NCBI GenBank assembly: GCA_036320915.1
Contig: JAXBDG010000001.1
Span: forward strand, 3,060,001-3,124,000
Length of the DNA stretch: 64,000 nt
Reading direction: 5' to 3'
Source: Linnemannia elongata
Taxonomy: Eukaryota; Mortierellomycota; Mortierellomycetes; Mortierellales; Mortierellaceae
Part shown: positions 36,478 through 50,335 of the stretch, piece after piece
Numbering within the stretch: the first letter of the stretch is position 1
How the letters are laid out: the number at the start of each line of letters is the position of its first letter
Notes under the pieces: generated by a model
Databases searched by the model: none
Told to the model about the DNA's origin: nothing
What the model saw: only the letters and a program-made list of their open reading frames with translations
Translations under genes and position numbers: made by a program

Positions 36478-38083
36478 TTAGATCTGGATGAGGATGTTAC
36501 GTTGTTGTTGTTGTTGCTGTTTGGGTACCTGCGGAGTAGTGGGGGATCCAAAGATAGAGGATTGATCCTGAGGCACAGTTTGAACAATGTAATCCAGCTC
36601 CAGCATCAAATCGTAGCAAAAGTCGTCCAGCTTCAAATCGTTAGTGTCGAATCCTAATTAATTTACACACAGCAAAAAAAAATAATCGTTAATGGGGTTT
36701 CTGAGCCATGACACATTTTCGATGGATGCATAGTAGAAAGATGGAAAACAATAGATGCAAGGTTATATGAGAGTCATGTACCAAAAGGATCTTCGATCTG
36801 GTTTCCAATAGCCTCGATACCAAAGAGTGTAAATGCGACGGCACCGCAGAGGGGGATGGTGAGCCACCTGACGTCGCGGACGGTTGTGAAGGGGAGGATA
36901 CAGCAGTACATGGTCAAAATCTGCTTCAAGTGGATGTTATACGCAACGGGGATAGGAGTCAACAGGATGCGCTCGAGGTTTCCGAAGCAATCAATCATGT
37001 TCGAAAGCGCCATTGAGCATTGACCCTGGTAAGGGATATCGATCAACTCCTTCTCCTTGACATAATTGATCCAAAGCGACAACTGGTACGAGATCTCGAG
37101 TGGGAGGGACATTGAAGCGTTCGAGTTGTCTCTCTGAATGACCCAATCGTTCTTGTCGGTCCGGATATGTTGACGATGATTAATGTACTGTGTCCTGAGG
37201 TTGGATTCGGATTTGCAGGGGACAAAGTCCTCAGGCAACAAACCCTGCAGGTCTCTGTACGAGGTTCCGTATTCGGCTCGGAGGTGGTGTTTTGTGGCGA
37301 CAGCGAACGCCAGGAGCATGTTGATGGCGCGCAGTTTTTGGTCGTTGATGGCGCTGAAGGACAGAATTCCGTCAGAATGTGGTTTTTCTTTGATGCCGAC
37401 CCAGATGACCCGGGCGATATTGCGGATGTTGGTGTTCATGGTTGTCCAGATCTTGCGGCCTTCCCAGAATCGGTCATAGGCGGTGTTAGTTCTGAAGGCG
37501 AGAATCAGACCAATGACAATACTCAGTGAAGGGACTATTATAGGATGGATATGATAGTGAGTACTTGCAAGCATTAGGGTGTGCTTCTTTTTTGGGGTCT
37601 GCGACCTGGTGTTTGTTTGTTTTTTCTCGCCCTCCTGTTGCCAAAATCCCGTCAGTAGAAGTTTGTCAAGAAAATTCAAGACGTCGACGGAGAGTCATGA
37701 CAGTTTCTGCTGCCTTGTTGTTGTTTTTTCTTGTCCTGAGTCCCTTGCTTTTGTTGTTATCCATGGATGTTTTAACTTACTGATAGAACCAGCAATGGCA
37801 ATGTCGAGTCCAACAGCGAGATAAAAGTAACTGACTCCAATGGCCACTGCGACCGAAAACAGGACGTTCGGCAGAATCAAAGGGATAACCTATCAGGAAC
37901 GCATGGAAAAAAAAAAAATTAGCTGGAAAAATATCAATTGAAAAAAAGGCCTTCAATTGAGACGCCAAAGTACCCCAATTGAAGAGGAGGAAAAGGAAGA
38001 GAGGAGAAACTTACGGAGCCGCGCCAGAGGAGCGCGATGGGGTAGCCCCATGGACTCTCAGAGGTCAATCTACGCTTTGGCAT
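36478..38083 (-). CDS. Bestrophin/RFP-TM family anion channel
   Basis: Four minus-strand exons, 38083-38015, 37889-37781, 37534-36782 and 36653-36478, join in phase to 368 residues. The sequence holds the fungal/bacterial bestrophin-like signature: WRGSVIPLILPNVLFSVAVA (first membrane segment), LILAFRTNTAYDRFWEGRK, the ERILLTPIPVAYNIHLKQ segment, and DPFGFDTNDLKLDDFC near the C-terminus, spanning the last intron. Several hydrophobic segments (IPSLSIVIGLILAF, YCCILPF) support a membrane protein. Eukaryotic bestrophins conduct chloride or bicarbonate; fungal members are little studied. The end has a Gln run and stops NILIQI. The stop is 306 nt from that of the convergent PIN4-like gene. Confidence 0.85.
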
Positions 38084-38923
38084 CTCTTTTTGTTTTTTGT
38101 TATGTCCGAGGAAGGAGGTGGGTAATAAGGTTATTTGAGGGTGAGTGTGTATATACAGGAGTAGCGCTAAGGTGGTTAAGTGAGAAAGAGAGAGCTGTTG
38201 GTTGGGGGATGACAACCACTAGCGGGAGGAGGGCACAGGGGTGAAGGGAAAAGTAATGAAGAGAGGAAAACAAGAAAGAAGATGAGATCATCAAACAAAC
38301 ATACTCGAGCGTTATTTTCAGCAACAGTGACAGACTTCAGGACAACTTGGGAATAGTGCTGCACCAGGCCAGAAGAGGAGAGGGCTGCTGCCACTCTTTT
38401 TTCACTTTCAGCGATGGAAAAAGGAAAACAAATAGCAAAAAAAAAGTTGAGAGCCCTTGCTTGCGATGTCCCTGTGCGAATGGGAGAAGAGATTATGGAG
38501 ATAGAGTAAGCGAGCGAAGGAGGGCTAGATCGCTTTCAATGGAAGGCGTAAGGGTTATGACTTACTAGGTAGTCCTTGAGGCTAAGATGTGCCACATGGT
38601 CTCCAGCATGGCTACCATGCGGCTGTATAGTCAGCCATTGCATCCATCAATAGCCAATAGTGGAAAGAGTCTCACCTCACACCAGATATCTCCTCGACAA
38701 TCTTAGCTCTAGCCCAACTTCAATCTCAGCATGGCAGCAGTCACTGTTGCTTTTTTTTTTTTTTTTTTTTTTTATTGTTGGCCATTGCACAACTCCATTG
38801 AGCTTTCTTTCTCACTCTCCACTTGCTTACCTTTTCCTTCTCCTTCTTCTCACACTTTTTACCTAATACCCTTCGCAAAAGCACACCTTCCACCTCTTCC
38901 TCTACCAAAAGTCCTTCCAAAAC
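38084..38923. promoter_or_regulatory. Divergent promoter, bestrophin-like gene and BCD1
   Basis: The region between divergent starts at 38083 (minus) and 38924 (plus) has no coding signal. A T-rich run at about 38750-38773 is followed by a pyrimidine-rich leader to 38900 on the BCD1 strand. Purine-rich sequence (38225-38290) lies on the side of the minus-strand gene. Confidence 0.5.
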
Positions 38924-41101
38924 ATGGACTTTTTCGCAAACGCTTTTGTCACACGGGATGTTGTCGACTCCAAAAACATGGTTGTCAAGGACGGGATCCA
39001 CATCCGCGAGAAAGCCCTCTCCAGCGAAGGCGGCACCCTTGCCCCCCCACCCATACCCGGCACCTCTTCTTCTTCTTCCTCTGCCGACGGAGCAGGCGCT
39101 TCAGGATCAGATATCGTCAACTGTGAAGTCTGTGGGACCGTCGCAGCGAAATACAAGTGCCCTGGATGCTTCTGTCAGACCTGTTCGTTGGCCTGCTCGA
39201 AACAACATAAACTCGACACCACCTGTTCCGGTGTCCGATCTAGGACTCATTTCGTGGAGCGGAAACAGTATACCGAGCATGATATGATGAGTGGTAAGTT
39301 CCTGTTTGTTTGTTGTTTCTCTTTGTTCAAGTGGTTGTGATGGGTAAATTTGTTCGGCGCATGCCTTAGTCGATCAATAATCATCCACGTAAATATCTCA
39401 CACGTTGATATCTGTCATGACATAGATTACAACTTTTTGGAAGAAGTCGGTCGGAAGGTGGACAATGCAGCCCGCGAGAATATCAAACTCGAAGCCGGGA
39501 GCGGGACACCATCGAATCGGAAAAAGATCTTTGGACCCAACGGCGTCGTCACCGTCGGCGGAAATAACCGTCGAGATCGTCAAAACAATAACAGGAACAG
39601 GAACCAGCAACAGGATGACGAGGAGGAAGATGCAACAGCTGCAGGGTTGGCGAAGAAGGCTGCTCGGGATTTGGAGCGATTGGGAGCAGAGGGCAGTGGA
39701 TCTTATAGGGACAAGCAGCTTATCTTGCAGGCCAAGAAGCGCGGGACCCATTTGATCATGATGGCTGATGGACTCAAGAAGCGGAAAGAGAACCATACCA
39801 ACTGGAAAGAGAAGTACGAATCCCATATTTCTCCACTCTACTACAAAACTGTTGAATGACAGAGTGACAGATGATACATCATTTTACTAACGCTCAATAT
39901 TTAATATTGCTACCTGACTGCTACTAGGCTAGGCAAACTCAACTGGACTATTGAATGGCTGTTCCCAGAGATCGACTCAACCAAGAGGATACTGGAGCAC
40001 AGGAACGATGATTCTATGACGCTGAGGTCCTTGTTGACAGCAACTCTTTCCAAGGAGGAGAATAAGGAGGTTGCAGCAAAATACGCCATCGATACTCTGG
40101 ACCAATGCCGTCTCTACTTTGTCATCCCTCTCCGTCATGTAAGGGCCACACTTTGCAAACTCATCAGAACTCTCCAGGATATTGCGAGGGAAATAGGAAT
40201 CGGTACTCACTCTTTTTGCATCTCTCAATTAAAAACGATGATATAGGCGAATCAACCGGCGTTATACCCGCTCTCAATGTCGGCTAGTTTGCAGGAAGCG
40301 CTCAAATTCAAGAAGGTCTTGGAGTGCCCCACCATTCTTGTCCTCGGACCAGGTACCTCCAGCAGCAGTGTCTCCGAAACTCCTGCAGCCTCGGAGCAGG
40401 ATTCTAGCGTCCTATCTTCTGCAGCAGCAGCAGCAACAGATGCAGTGGCAGCGGCAGAGATGAAGACAAAAACGGAGCTAACAACAACAGAAGCAACGCC
40501 TACTACAGAAACAGAAGCAGGAGTGGCAGAAAGTGCACCATCGTCGAATGCACATGCAGATAAGGACAAATCCACAACTGCGACAGTATCAACAGTAACA
40601 GCGGCGCACCCACTTCCGACCGACCACACACATTCACTTCTGGAAAAGTACACCATCGAAGAACCTCCAACCCAATGGCCCAAGAAACCTACTACCCCCG
40701 CAACAGTAGCAACAACATCACCAACAGGCAACCAGAACAACAAGCGACCCAACGAGAATACCAAGGCGGCTGTTGCCACTAGCAAGAAGGCCAAGCTCGA
40801 CAATGAGGGCAAGGAGGATGTTGAGATGTCAGAGGAGGAGAGCAATGACAGCAGTGACGAGGATAGTGATTCGAGCGACGATGAGTCGAGTGGCAATGAT
40901 GATTCATCAGACGATTCTGCAGATTCGAGCGATAATGAAGATGTCGCTGAAGGCGAAAGCGCCAAGGAAGGCGAAGGAGCTACGGTGGTCGAGGAGGACA
41001 ACGATGGTACAACCGAAGATGTCACAGATGCTGAGCTCAAGATTGGTCAAGCCATCTTGGAAGCCTTTAACCAGGACTTTGGTGGTTCTGCCGCCGAATA
41101 A
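38924..41101 (+). CDS. BCD1: Box C/D snoRNP assembly factor BCD1 (HIT zinc finger)
   Basis: Four exons, 38924-39293, 39426-39813, 39928-40138 and 40247-41101, give 607 residues. A zf-HIT domain near residues 63-105 has the Cys/His series CEVCGTVAAKYKCPGC, then CQTCSLACSKQHKLDTTC. The following region (RDLERLGAEG...LILQAKKRGTHLIMMADGLK...LNWTIEWLFPE) is characteristic of Bcd1/ZNHIT6. After FKKVLECPTILVL comes a long Ala/Thr-rich linker, a KPTTPAT segment, a basic patch and a highly acidic Ser/Asp/Glu tail. Bcd1 is needed for box C/D snoRNA stability and snoRNP assembly in the nucleus. The acidic tail makes the protein longer than yeast Bcd1 (366). Confidence 0.88.
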
Positions 41102-41614
41102 AGTGAGAAAGACGAGTACAGTCGCAAGAACAAGCATGGACACCGTTCGCCGCTACTTATTGTTTTGAATATTTGTTATTATCTGTGAAGTTGGGCAAGA
41201 ATGGTATACGGAAAGAACAGCTATGTAAAAGAAACGAGACACGGACACCCCACACTTTTGATGAGATGTTTATCCGTTGTTGGAGTAGGAACGAAAGAAG
41301 AAAGGAAACGACAAAGGGACAAAGAAGAAACAAATGAGAGAGAGGGTTGAGATATCCAAGCGAACGATAAATATTTGTAAATGGAGAGAGAAAGGTAGAA
41401 GGGTGTTGAGATGGATATTACTTGAAAGATGCTGGTTGGAGGACTCGGTAGGGAGGAGGAAGAGATGTTGGTGAAATAAAGTAGGACAGGAAAGAGACGT
41501 ACGTGACCCAATTTGTCTCTCGCTACTTTTGTTTAGCCTTCGGTCTTGTGGAGGAAGAAGAAGAGAGGAGGGAGGAGCTTGCTGTACAACGTTGTCTCTC
41601 GCGCGCGCGTGCTT
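41102..41614. other. Intergenic between convergent BCD1 and G-alpha
   Basis: 3' ends of two convergent genes. There is a short GC alternating run near 41600-41610 just beyond the G-alpha stop. No gene is seen. Confidence 0.5.
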
Positions 41615-43750
41615 TTACAGGAGGCCACAGTCGCGGAGGTTGGTTTGGATGATAATATCGCTGACGGCGGCCATGACGAACTTGATCTGGGAAGTGTCCG
41701 TTGCGCACGTAAAGTGGGCATAGATCTGCTTGGTGTCGGACAAGTTCAGGTTGACGAACCGCTGGAGAATGTACTGTGATGCCAGATCGTAGTCATCTCC
41801 ACCTGAAGAATTGATGCAAAAAGTAAGACACATAAAGTATTTGTGTTAGACAAGCGATCACATACAGACTCCAGACCGTTATCATGTTTCAGAACAACTG
41901 CCTAACAGTCTCATCACTCGACACGGTTAAAGTTGTTTACCTTCGTAGTCGGGGAAGTACTTGCGCATGGGCGAGATAGGCAACTTCTCCTTGAAGCGAT
42001 CGATCTTGTTGAGGAAGAGAATGATCGACGTTTTTACGAACCACCGCGAGTTGCAGATGGAGTCGAAGAGCGTCAAGGCCTCTTGCATGCGGTTGACCGT
42101 CTCGTCCTCAAAAAGCAGCTGGTCGTACTCGGAAATAGCAACCAAGAACACAATCGCCGTGACATTCTCAAAGCAGTGAATCCACTTCTTACGCTCGGAT
42201 CGCTGACCACCCACATCGAACATCATGTAGGTCAAATCACCAATCACAAAGCGCGTCTCGGTAATACCCGTGGTCTTAACACGAGACCGGAGTACATCTT
42301 GGTCTGTAGGGATGTAGTCCGACTTGGCAATCCGATCGATAGAATCGAAGTAGCTAATAACAAGGAATTTGTAAAGGATTCGCCAGGTTAGACACGATGC
42401 GTAAATTGGGATGAATATACGTAGTATCCTCTACCAGGTACAAATACTTACTATTTCGCAGAGTCATTGAGCTGGTACTCGCGACTGCGCTGGAAGGCCT
42501 GCTGGACGTTGGGGTCAACCCAAAGGTTCTGAACGGCAACAGCAACCTCATGGGGCATGTACTCGCCTTCAATTTGAGGAGGCAGGCTCATGACAATGAT
42601 AGCATAGTTGCGGTTGGCATCGTGGTAGAGAGGCAACTCCATCTTGTCCATGGCCTCAAGAATAACGCGCATACTAGAAATAGCAAAACACGACAAAAAG
42701 AAAAGACCAACATTAGTAGCTGAACACGCCTAAGAGCTTACTCGGACACCTCATGCATTTTGCCTTCCCCCACGTTGTATAGTGATCGATTTTTCACCAG
42801 CCTTGACTCGCTCTCACATTACAGCAAAGCACCACGCTCACAAGGTGAGCGATGACATAGCGGTCCATGTTCGCATTAGCGAGTGACTTTGTACCCAAAC
42901 CAAGTGAATGTGTAACACCGCTCCAACGGCGCTATAACACGCTTTTGCATTCCAAGCAAGTGTGTTGCCCAAAAGCGAAGCTGTGTAACAGGGACGAAAG
43001 AAGATGACACCAATGCAGATTTGTTTGTACAGTGTTTTAGATCCCTTTGTTGCCTTTTTTTCTCAGAAAACAAGGGGGTGTCGCAAATATAAAAAGGGCG
43101 CACGGGTATTATGCATCACAGAAAAGATTTTTTTTGTTTTTGTCGGGGGTTAGGGGTAAGGAGTGACCAGGGAGGGAAAGAGATGGAGATGGAAATAAAA
43201 AACAAACAAAAAGGGCCTCCATTTGCTCGCATAATTGGATGTGGGTTTTGCGTCCGCATGGAACTGTGCGCAGACCAGTCCATCAAGAAAAAGGAAGGCC
43301 CCAGCTATCTTTTTTTAAGTCTTTTTCTTCTTACCTTTGGACAGTGTTGGAAAAAATGATTTCCTTGAAGGCTTCCCGCTCCTCTTTAGAGTAGCCTCCA
43401 TCGTGGATCAACTTCATCTGCTTAAGGATGGTCGACTTGCCGGACTCTCCGGCACCTGCATTAATTCATGCACGCAGAAGACAAACCAATGAGCGTTAGA
43501 ATTTCGATCGGCATTGTTTAAAACGTTAACCCCTGGTTTGCATGAATAAACGCATGATGCAAACCACTATTGACAGGTTTGCTTTTTGTCGCAATTGCGC
43601 TGTTACATGTATCATTTCAACCGTCTCCTTACCGAGCAACAACATCTTGACTTCGTTGCGCATCTGCATGCGGTCGCGGCGAAGCTGGTTCTCAATATCT
43701 TCATTTCGGCTACGGCCTTCCTTATCTTCTTGGCTGATGCAGCAACCCAT
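41615..43750 (-). CDS. Heterotrimeric G-protein alpha subunit, group I type
   Basis: Five minus-strand exons, 43750-43633, 43455-43335, 42673-42452, 42353-41941 and 41802-41615, give 353 residues, the standard G-alpha length. MGCCIS is an N-myristoylation plus palmitoylation signal. The P-loop GAGESGKST spans the first intron. Switch I is RVKTTGITE, switch [14 protein letters not shown] with the catalytic Gln, then NKID and TCATDTSQ. The end DCGLL keeps the Cys at position -4 that pertussis toxin modifies in Gi-type subunits. All switch and base-contact residues are intact, so this should be a working GTPase coupled to a seven-helix receptor. The third intron position counting from the 3' end holds a long 661-nt intron (42674-43334). 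Confidence 0.95.
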
Positions 43751-46700
43751 GCTGGCGTCTGTCTTGTTTTAAGGGAGGGGAAGGTTTTGCGAGAACGATG
43801 GCCTATTTGCAGGCGTTAATGGAGAGGAGGTATGACAGGGATGGGTGCTGGCTGGTCGGGAGTGATCGAGTGCTGCTGTTAAATAGGGAAGAAAATGGTA
43901 AAGAAAGGTATACTCTGGTCAGTACAACGTGATACTTTCATGGTGCAAAGGAAGGTTGGTCCAAAGGCGGGTGCCTGAGTTAAGAGAGCATTCATTACAG
44001 GCGTCGGAGAAGAATGAATCGGAGAGTTTGGTAAACAAAATATAACGTAAATAAAAGGTTGAGTGAGAATGGGGATGGAATTGAGCGACGATGGAGTTGA
44101 GGAACAGAAGGAAGTAGCTACTGTTGCTTTAGAGTGGTACAAGAGGTATTGAAGGGCAGGGTGGTGATTTGTGTTAAGGAAGAGCAGGGAGTGAATAAAA
44201 GAGAGTGAGGAGAAAGAGTCGCCGAATGTCCAGTTATGAAAAAGGAGGTCTTCTTCCAATAGGATCAACAGAGCGTGAACAGCCCCATGTCAGTTCGTCG
44301 TTGGCTGTCAAGGCGTTATGGTGCTCTTTGTTGACATCAAAACTGCAGCGAACCTTTTTTTTTTTTTTTTTGTTGTGGAAATGGTATTAAAGGGGAGGGA
44401 TTATTGGTCAATGTGAGAGAAGGAGAGATAGGTAGGGAGAGAGAAAGAGAAGGAGAGCCAGCGAGCGCGAGTACGTATAAAAGAGATAAGAAAGAAGAAA
44501 GGAGTGAGAGAGAGAGAAAAGAAAAAAAAAAATATGGAGTAAAGAATTGAATGATTGAATGAGCGCCTCCCAAAAGAGTCGCAGAGTATCAGTGTATCAT
44601 GTAGGCATACAAGAGACATTGGCCTTGTGCAATAATAACAATAGTCAATTAAAGAAGAGGGGGGAAAAAAGGGTCGGGCGAAATGGGGCAAGCAGGGAAG
44701 CAGATACAGCAACAGCGAAGGCAGCGAGTGAAGACTATGGGAAGGAAAACTGAGAGCCTACTCGAGCCAGGAGGCGAAAAAAAGACTAAGGTCCAAGGTC
44801 CAGGAGTGTTCCTTCTTTTTGTCTTCTTATTCTCGTACTTCTTCTGGTCTGGTTTGAATCAGGGGAAGGTGAGCGCGTAGTAAATGTGTAAAGGATGTGT
44901 GAAAGTGGTGAAGGCGTGTGAGGGTACAAAGTAGGAACGAAGGACAAAGAAGGTGGTGGTGTTGTAGGGACATTCAGAGATGAACTACAAGCGAACTTTT
45001 GTCCTTTGGGCTGCAGTCGGCTAGATCTCTTAGGACCTCCTCGTTCTCAACAACATAAACATACAGCTATCGCGACGCTCTCTGTCTGTTTCTTTCTCTA
45101 TCCGTCTTTTTCAGTCCACTCTCCTTTTTGCTTGCTCTCTCATTTTCTCGTATTCATTGAGTCCTTTGCAGGTTCCCCCCCTTCCTTCCCCTCAAAATGG
45201 GCCTCAGGATGTTCTGCGCAAGGTACCCCATGGAGTCTTGTTGTTGTTGCTGTTGTTCAAGTATCGGAAGTATTATCACCTCTGAGCAGGCAGGGGAAGG
45301 GACCAGAAAAAGAAGACGAAAAAAGGGGGGCAAGGGATGGAGAGGGAAATGGAAAACAAGGGAACAAGGGAACAAGGAGACAGGGAAAAAAACGAGAGGG
45401 GAGAGAGAAGGGAGTGGGCAGGAGTGGGATACCATGGGAACTAGGAGGTGTGAATGTGTGTAGATGTTTGGAAAATAGGACCAATTGCTGGAGCAGGTTA
45501 TTCCTTTTTTTTTTCTTTTTTTTGTCTAAGCTGATGACCAGGGTGAGGTGACACGATTGGGGGAGGACGAAGGGGCTGTTCGTGGTAGCCAACCATGTGG
45601 GAAGAAGGTACGAACACAAATAAAAACGGCTCAACAATAATAATGCGGACATGATAGAACGAGAGAAGAGGAGTTGCAAAGAGAGGCGGAGGGCAATCGA
45701 CTTCAAGAACAACAATCGAGGTACAAACCTTTTTTTTTGTGCTTGGCTTTGCTTTGGACCAAAAAAAAAAGACAAGGGGGACACGGGATTGTTAGGGTGG
45801 GATAGGGTTAGGATCGGGCTAGGGATATATGGGTGTCTGTCGAGGAACGGTCAGGTGGCAGGCAGGGGAAAAGGTCTATTGAATATTGTTTGTTCAAACG
45901 GGTCGTATCTTGTCTGTTGGCAGAAAAGAGATGTTCAGGTGTGTCCTGAAGAAAGAAAGGGTGAATGAGTGTGAAATGAAGGATGTGAGTGTGTGCGAGT
46001 GATGGAGAGGGTGATTAGTTTGACGCAGAGAGTGCAGTTGACGTTGAAGACTAAGTAATGAGTAAAGCTGAAAGTGTGTGTAAGTAAGTGATGGGTGACG
46101 AAAGGCAGAGGAGAGAGAAAGAGAGAGAAAGAGAGTGAGGAGACAAAGAGTCGAGAAAGAGAATGAAGATAGAGTTGTTGAGTTTGGGACTACAGTCAAG
46201 AAAGAAGAAAGAGAGGAGAAGAAAGAGAGTAAGAAGAAAAAGAGCAAGAAAAATAGGGAAGAGGAGGAAGAGGAGAAAGAAATAAGAAAAAAAAGAAGAC
46301 CCCACTCATCATCATCATCATCATCATCCCCGCCAAATAACTTTTTTTTTTACCCTCTCTCTCTCTTACTCTCTCTCTCTCTCTCTCTCTCTGTCACTCA
46401 GTCGGCCAATTAAGCAAGGTTTTGCCTTGCTTTGCTTTGCCTTGCTTTTACTTGTCCCTGTAGCAACTCTTGTTTATTGGGCATATAACCAACATCGACA
46501 ATACAACAAAGTAAGACAGGCACAAGCAGAAACAAGAAACAAGCAAAAAGCAAAAAGGCAATCAGTGCTCTAGTGCACAATCGGGCATTGTTCACCATGT
46601 TCGTCCCTCTTTTGCCTTTTGAAAAAAAGGGAAGAGGATGTGTGACTAAAAGACAACTGGGCCTGATTGAATAAACAATCCCTCCAACAAACAACAACAA

Positions 46701-47644
46701 ACACTTCCTCGTCGCTTTCCCTCTCTTTTTTTTTTTTTGTCCAATTCTTCTTTGCACCCTCAATCGTCTTGTCCGATTTCAATTCTGCTCAGCACTGCGT
46801 CAATGCTATTGTTGTAATAATTGACAAGGCAATTATTAATGAACAAACGGACCGAACGTTGAGGTAACCAAGGAGAGAGATGGGTACATCTATACTACGC
46901 ACCCGTGCCTGGTCTATATTTTGAACGACCAATGGAAAAATAATGGATTGGCCAAAAGAAGCCCAGTTGCCAGGCCCAGCCCTTCTTTTTTTGTTACTGT
47001 TTGTCCTTAATGAATGGTCAATTGCATGGGCGCGCGTTTCTTCTCACCTCCCCCTGTTGTCCCCATGCCCCCCTCCCTTCCTCTCTCTTCGTTTGCTCAC
47101 TTTTTCCTTCTTCTTTCACTCTTCTTTTTTTCCTTCGCTCATTCTCCCCCTTTTTTTCGTTGAGCTTCTTCGTTTTATTGCCATCCTCACGAGTAGAGAA
47201 GATGAAAGTAAAAAGAGAGAGGAAGAAAAAGAAAGAGAGCTCCCCTTTTAGTTAAGAATGAAATTTTGCAATGCTGTAGTTGCGCGATCGTGTTTTTTTT
47301 TCTGTACTTCATGTTGTTCGCGACACGCCTTGATTTACTGGCAATAAACTCCATGGTGGGAAACTGTCGTGGCCCCATTCAATACAATTCACGATGTATG
47401 GCATTTACTGGGTGTCTGCAGGACGTGAGTTTCCTATTGAGGAGGGAGGTGAAGGAGAGAGTAAGGAAGAAAGAAGGAAGGAGGAAGCATTGTTGGGATG
47501 AGATGGTGTCGACTCTATCCACCAAACAACTCCACGCATTCCAAAAAAAAATCAAGGGGGTGAAAAATGGATAATGACAGAGAGCGAGAGAGAGAGAGAA
47601 CAAAGGACATGGGTCCATCCATCCACATTGAGCACCAGCCAGGC

Positions 47645-47675
<31 letters not shown>

Positions 47676-48528
47676 AAGCTAATTGGGCTTGGACCATGGG
47701 GGAAGGGAGTGAAAAGAGAGGAGGAGGTGGAGCAAGAGGGCGAAGGGGGAGGGGGCCATCATGCATTAATTGTTTGTTTTCGTTGTCGTCGCTGATGTTG
47801 TAGTTATTGTTGTACTATGGTGCTCAAGAACATACAGAGAGAGAAAGGAAGAGAGAGATAGAGAGAAACGACATGCATCAACATCGGGCAACAACATCAC
47901 CAACATTTTGAACAACAACAACAACAAAAAAAAACAAAAACTGCATGAATCTAGCAATATATTGCCGCCTTTTGCATCACTTTATTTTCGTTGGACAACA
48001 ACGGCTTGAATGCAACAACCCTTTTTTTGGCGTTGCGTTGCTGTGTGTGCGACTTTGTGTGTATGTGTCTTGCAATCTGAAGGGTGAAAGGCTTCTTTCT
48101 TGTACATCTTTTGGCAAACAAACTTCATTAACGAGAAGGGGGAGGAAGGAAGCAATCAAAGTGAAAAGAAAACACGGAGTAAGGGAGAGAGAAACAGAGG
48201 GCAAGGGGGTTCCAAGGTTGAGCACAACAGCACGCAATGTACTTTATTTGCTACTTACTCTACATCCACAAACACAATCACACCCAGACATATACACTCG
48301 CACCCCAATCGATAGCTGCACACTCCCAACCGCAAGATGCATCCATCATACATACACCCTTCTCGATCTACCAAAAAAAAAAAAAAAAAAAAATGGGTGC
48401 TAGTCGGACGGCGACGCCCCGCTCCTCCCTTCCTATTGGCACTCTGGACAACAATCACCCATTCATGTCCCCCTCTCCTCGCCCAAAAACAAGCAACCAC
48501 AACAGCGAACCTTTTTTTTCAGCCGTGA

Positions 48529-48563
<35 letters not shown>

Positions 48564-50335
48564 TCCATCATGTAAGGGGAAGGAAGCATGGTTGTTTAGT
48601 TCGTCCAAATATCCCTAAACACGTCCGTTAAATCGCCGGTCGCAAACACAAAAAGGCATTTCAGCCTTTTCCATTGATAAAAGCAAAGAATGTGACCAGG
48701 CGTGCGTACCTTAGTGTTTAAAACAAAGGCATTGACTTGAATCGGATCGCCTCATTTTTTTTTCCTGTTGGTCCCTCCTTTCTCTCTCTCTCCTTCCACT
48801 TCCAACGTATGCATGGCAAATAGGCGGAATTTTTTTGGGGGGGTCATCAAACGAATGAGAAAGCAAGAGAAAGGAATTTTGGCCCATGGACAGAGTCGAA
48901 TACAAGGCACCTCGTCCTCTATCTCCCTCTTCTTCCTCCTTCTCTCTAAAGTCCAAGGGATGTCTAAAACAGGATCTTTCATGCTTTTTCAACTGACTTC
49001 TTCCAGAAAGTCTAAGGGATGCAAAGCCAGCGAGGGGGAGGATTACATCAAGGCAAACGCAGGAAAGAAATAAAAAAAGCGCTCTAGCTTGTAGAGCAGA
49101 GGAGTGTATGTATAAGAGAGAGCAACAGAGAAACTGGGAAGGGTACCCCGTCTCTCCGTTCATGCCCCGGCTCACCACCTTCCGTATCTCTATCTCACTA
49201 AAACGCACACAGGTTGAGGCGCCATCCAAGAGACATTCATTTAGCATTACATATGCTTTTCCTGGACAAAGCACCGCAGACGCCATACATATTTACACAC
49301 AAAACAAAATGAACCGTGTAAAAAGGAGCTAGGCGCGTGTCAGATCGCAGCGGATAATCTCTACAAAAATAATGGGGAGACAGATCTGGAGAGGTGACGG
49401 GGGACCTGCCTGACCCAGTCTTTGCATCTTGACCCCACACAAATACACACAGCGGACAATGACGCCAGGAAAAACGCAAACCTATTAAAATAATAAAACG
49501 GCAAATACATGAACCCCTCGACATGCTCAGCATTCATGCACAGCAAGGGGACTAGGAGGATGGGCTATAACACATTGTCGAAGGCGCCAGTTTTTTTGTC
49601 ATGCACATTCTTCGCGTTAAGGTCCTATCGCATTCTTCTACTATAGGAAAGGAGACTAACGGAGAGAGAGAGTGGGGGTGTGATTGAAGGCAAATAGATT
49701 GCTCTCGGATCTAAATCGTGAACCAGCATCGATTTGAGTCTTCTCCTGAACGCCCATCTCTACTTACATTCACACTCACACCCACTCTCTCTGTCGTTCT
49801 ATCTCTGTTGACTAGCCCCTCACTAATATAAAGGAGATGGACGGTAAGCATAGCACAGAGTAACAACAAACCTATCCGGCTCCTTTTTTTACTTTTTTTT
49901 GCCTCTACCCCTGGATTCGGCCAGAGACCTTTGAATTATCCACCGCAACACGAAACACCAACTCAAAGAGTCAGGGGCAACGACAAAACAACAACAAAGT
50001 AAAATGCATTTATCGTCTCTCTTAAATCCGAGAAGCGCATGCATAACCAGGACCAAGACCAATCGAGGTCCAAGCGGTGCAACCACGCCTCACTAACTCC
50101 CTCTCTTTTGCTCCCTCTGCTCCCTTTTTTTGAGACCCGATCGATTTTTTTGTTGCTGTTCTCCTCAGTCGTATTGGCGCACACTGTTAACAAGGCAAAA
50201 AGGACTGGGAGGCTTAAAACAAAGGTTTTTTACTCCTGGCTGGGTCATGCAGGACTTACAACCAAGCATCTGTGACCCATCTTTTCATGTTTTATTTCAA
50301 AGTCTTCGACCGGTTGGAAAGTCCAGGACTACTAT
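43751..50335. other. Gene-poor region rich in purine tracts and homopolymers
   Basis: About 6.6 kb without a gene that can be supported. 44400-44560, 45300-45430 and 46040-46300 are purine-rich on the plus strand, like the leaders of minus-strand genes elsewhere in the window, so part may be leader of the G-alpha gene. Also present are an ATC run near 46308-46327, CT repeats near 46350-46392, a pyrimidine block 47050-47170, A28 near 47645-47672, A runs near 48373-48393 and 48532-48560. A coding-like patch on the minus strand near 45180-45260 (QQQQQDSMGYLAQNILRP) has no gene context. Confidence 0.4.

Noticed and set aside
40252..41040. 262-codon antisense frame within BCD1
   Set aside because: Ser/Val-rich mirror of the acidic BCD1 tail.
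46300..46400. ATC and CT short repeats considered as a structured element
   Set aside because: Plain microsatellites without inverted or coding structure.
48711..49286. 191-codon minus-strand frame
   Set aside because: Mixed low-complexity sequence with no family signal and no good start context.
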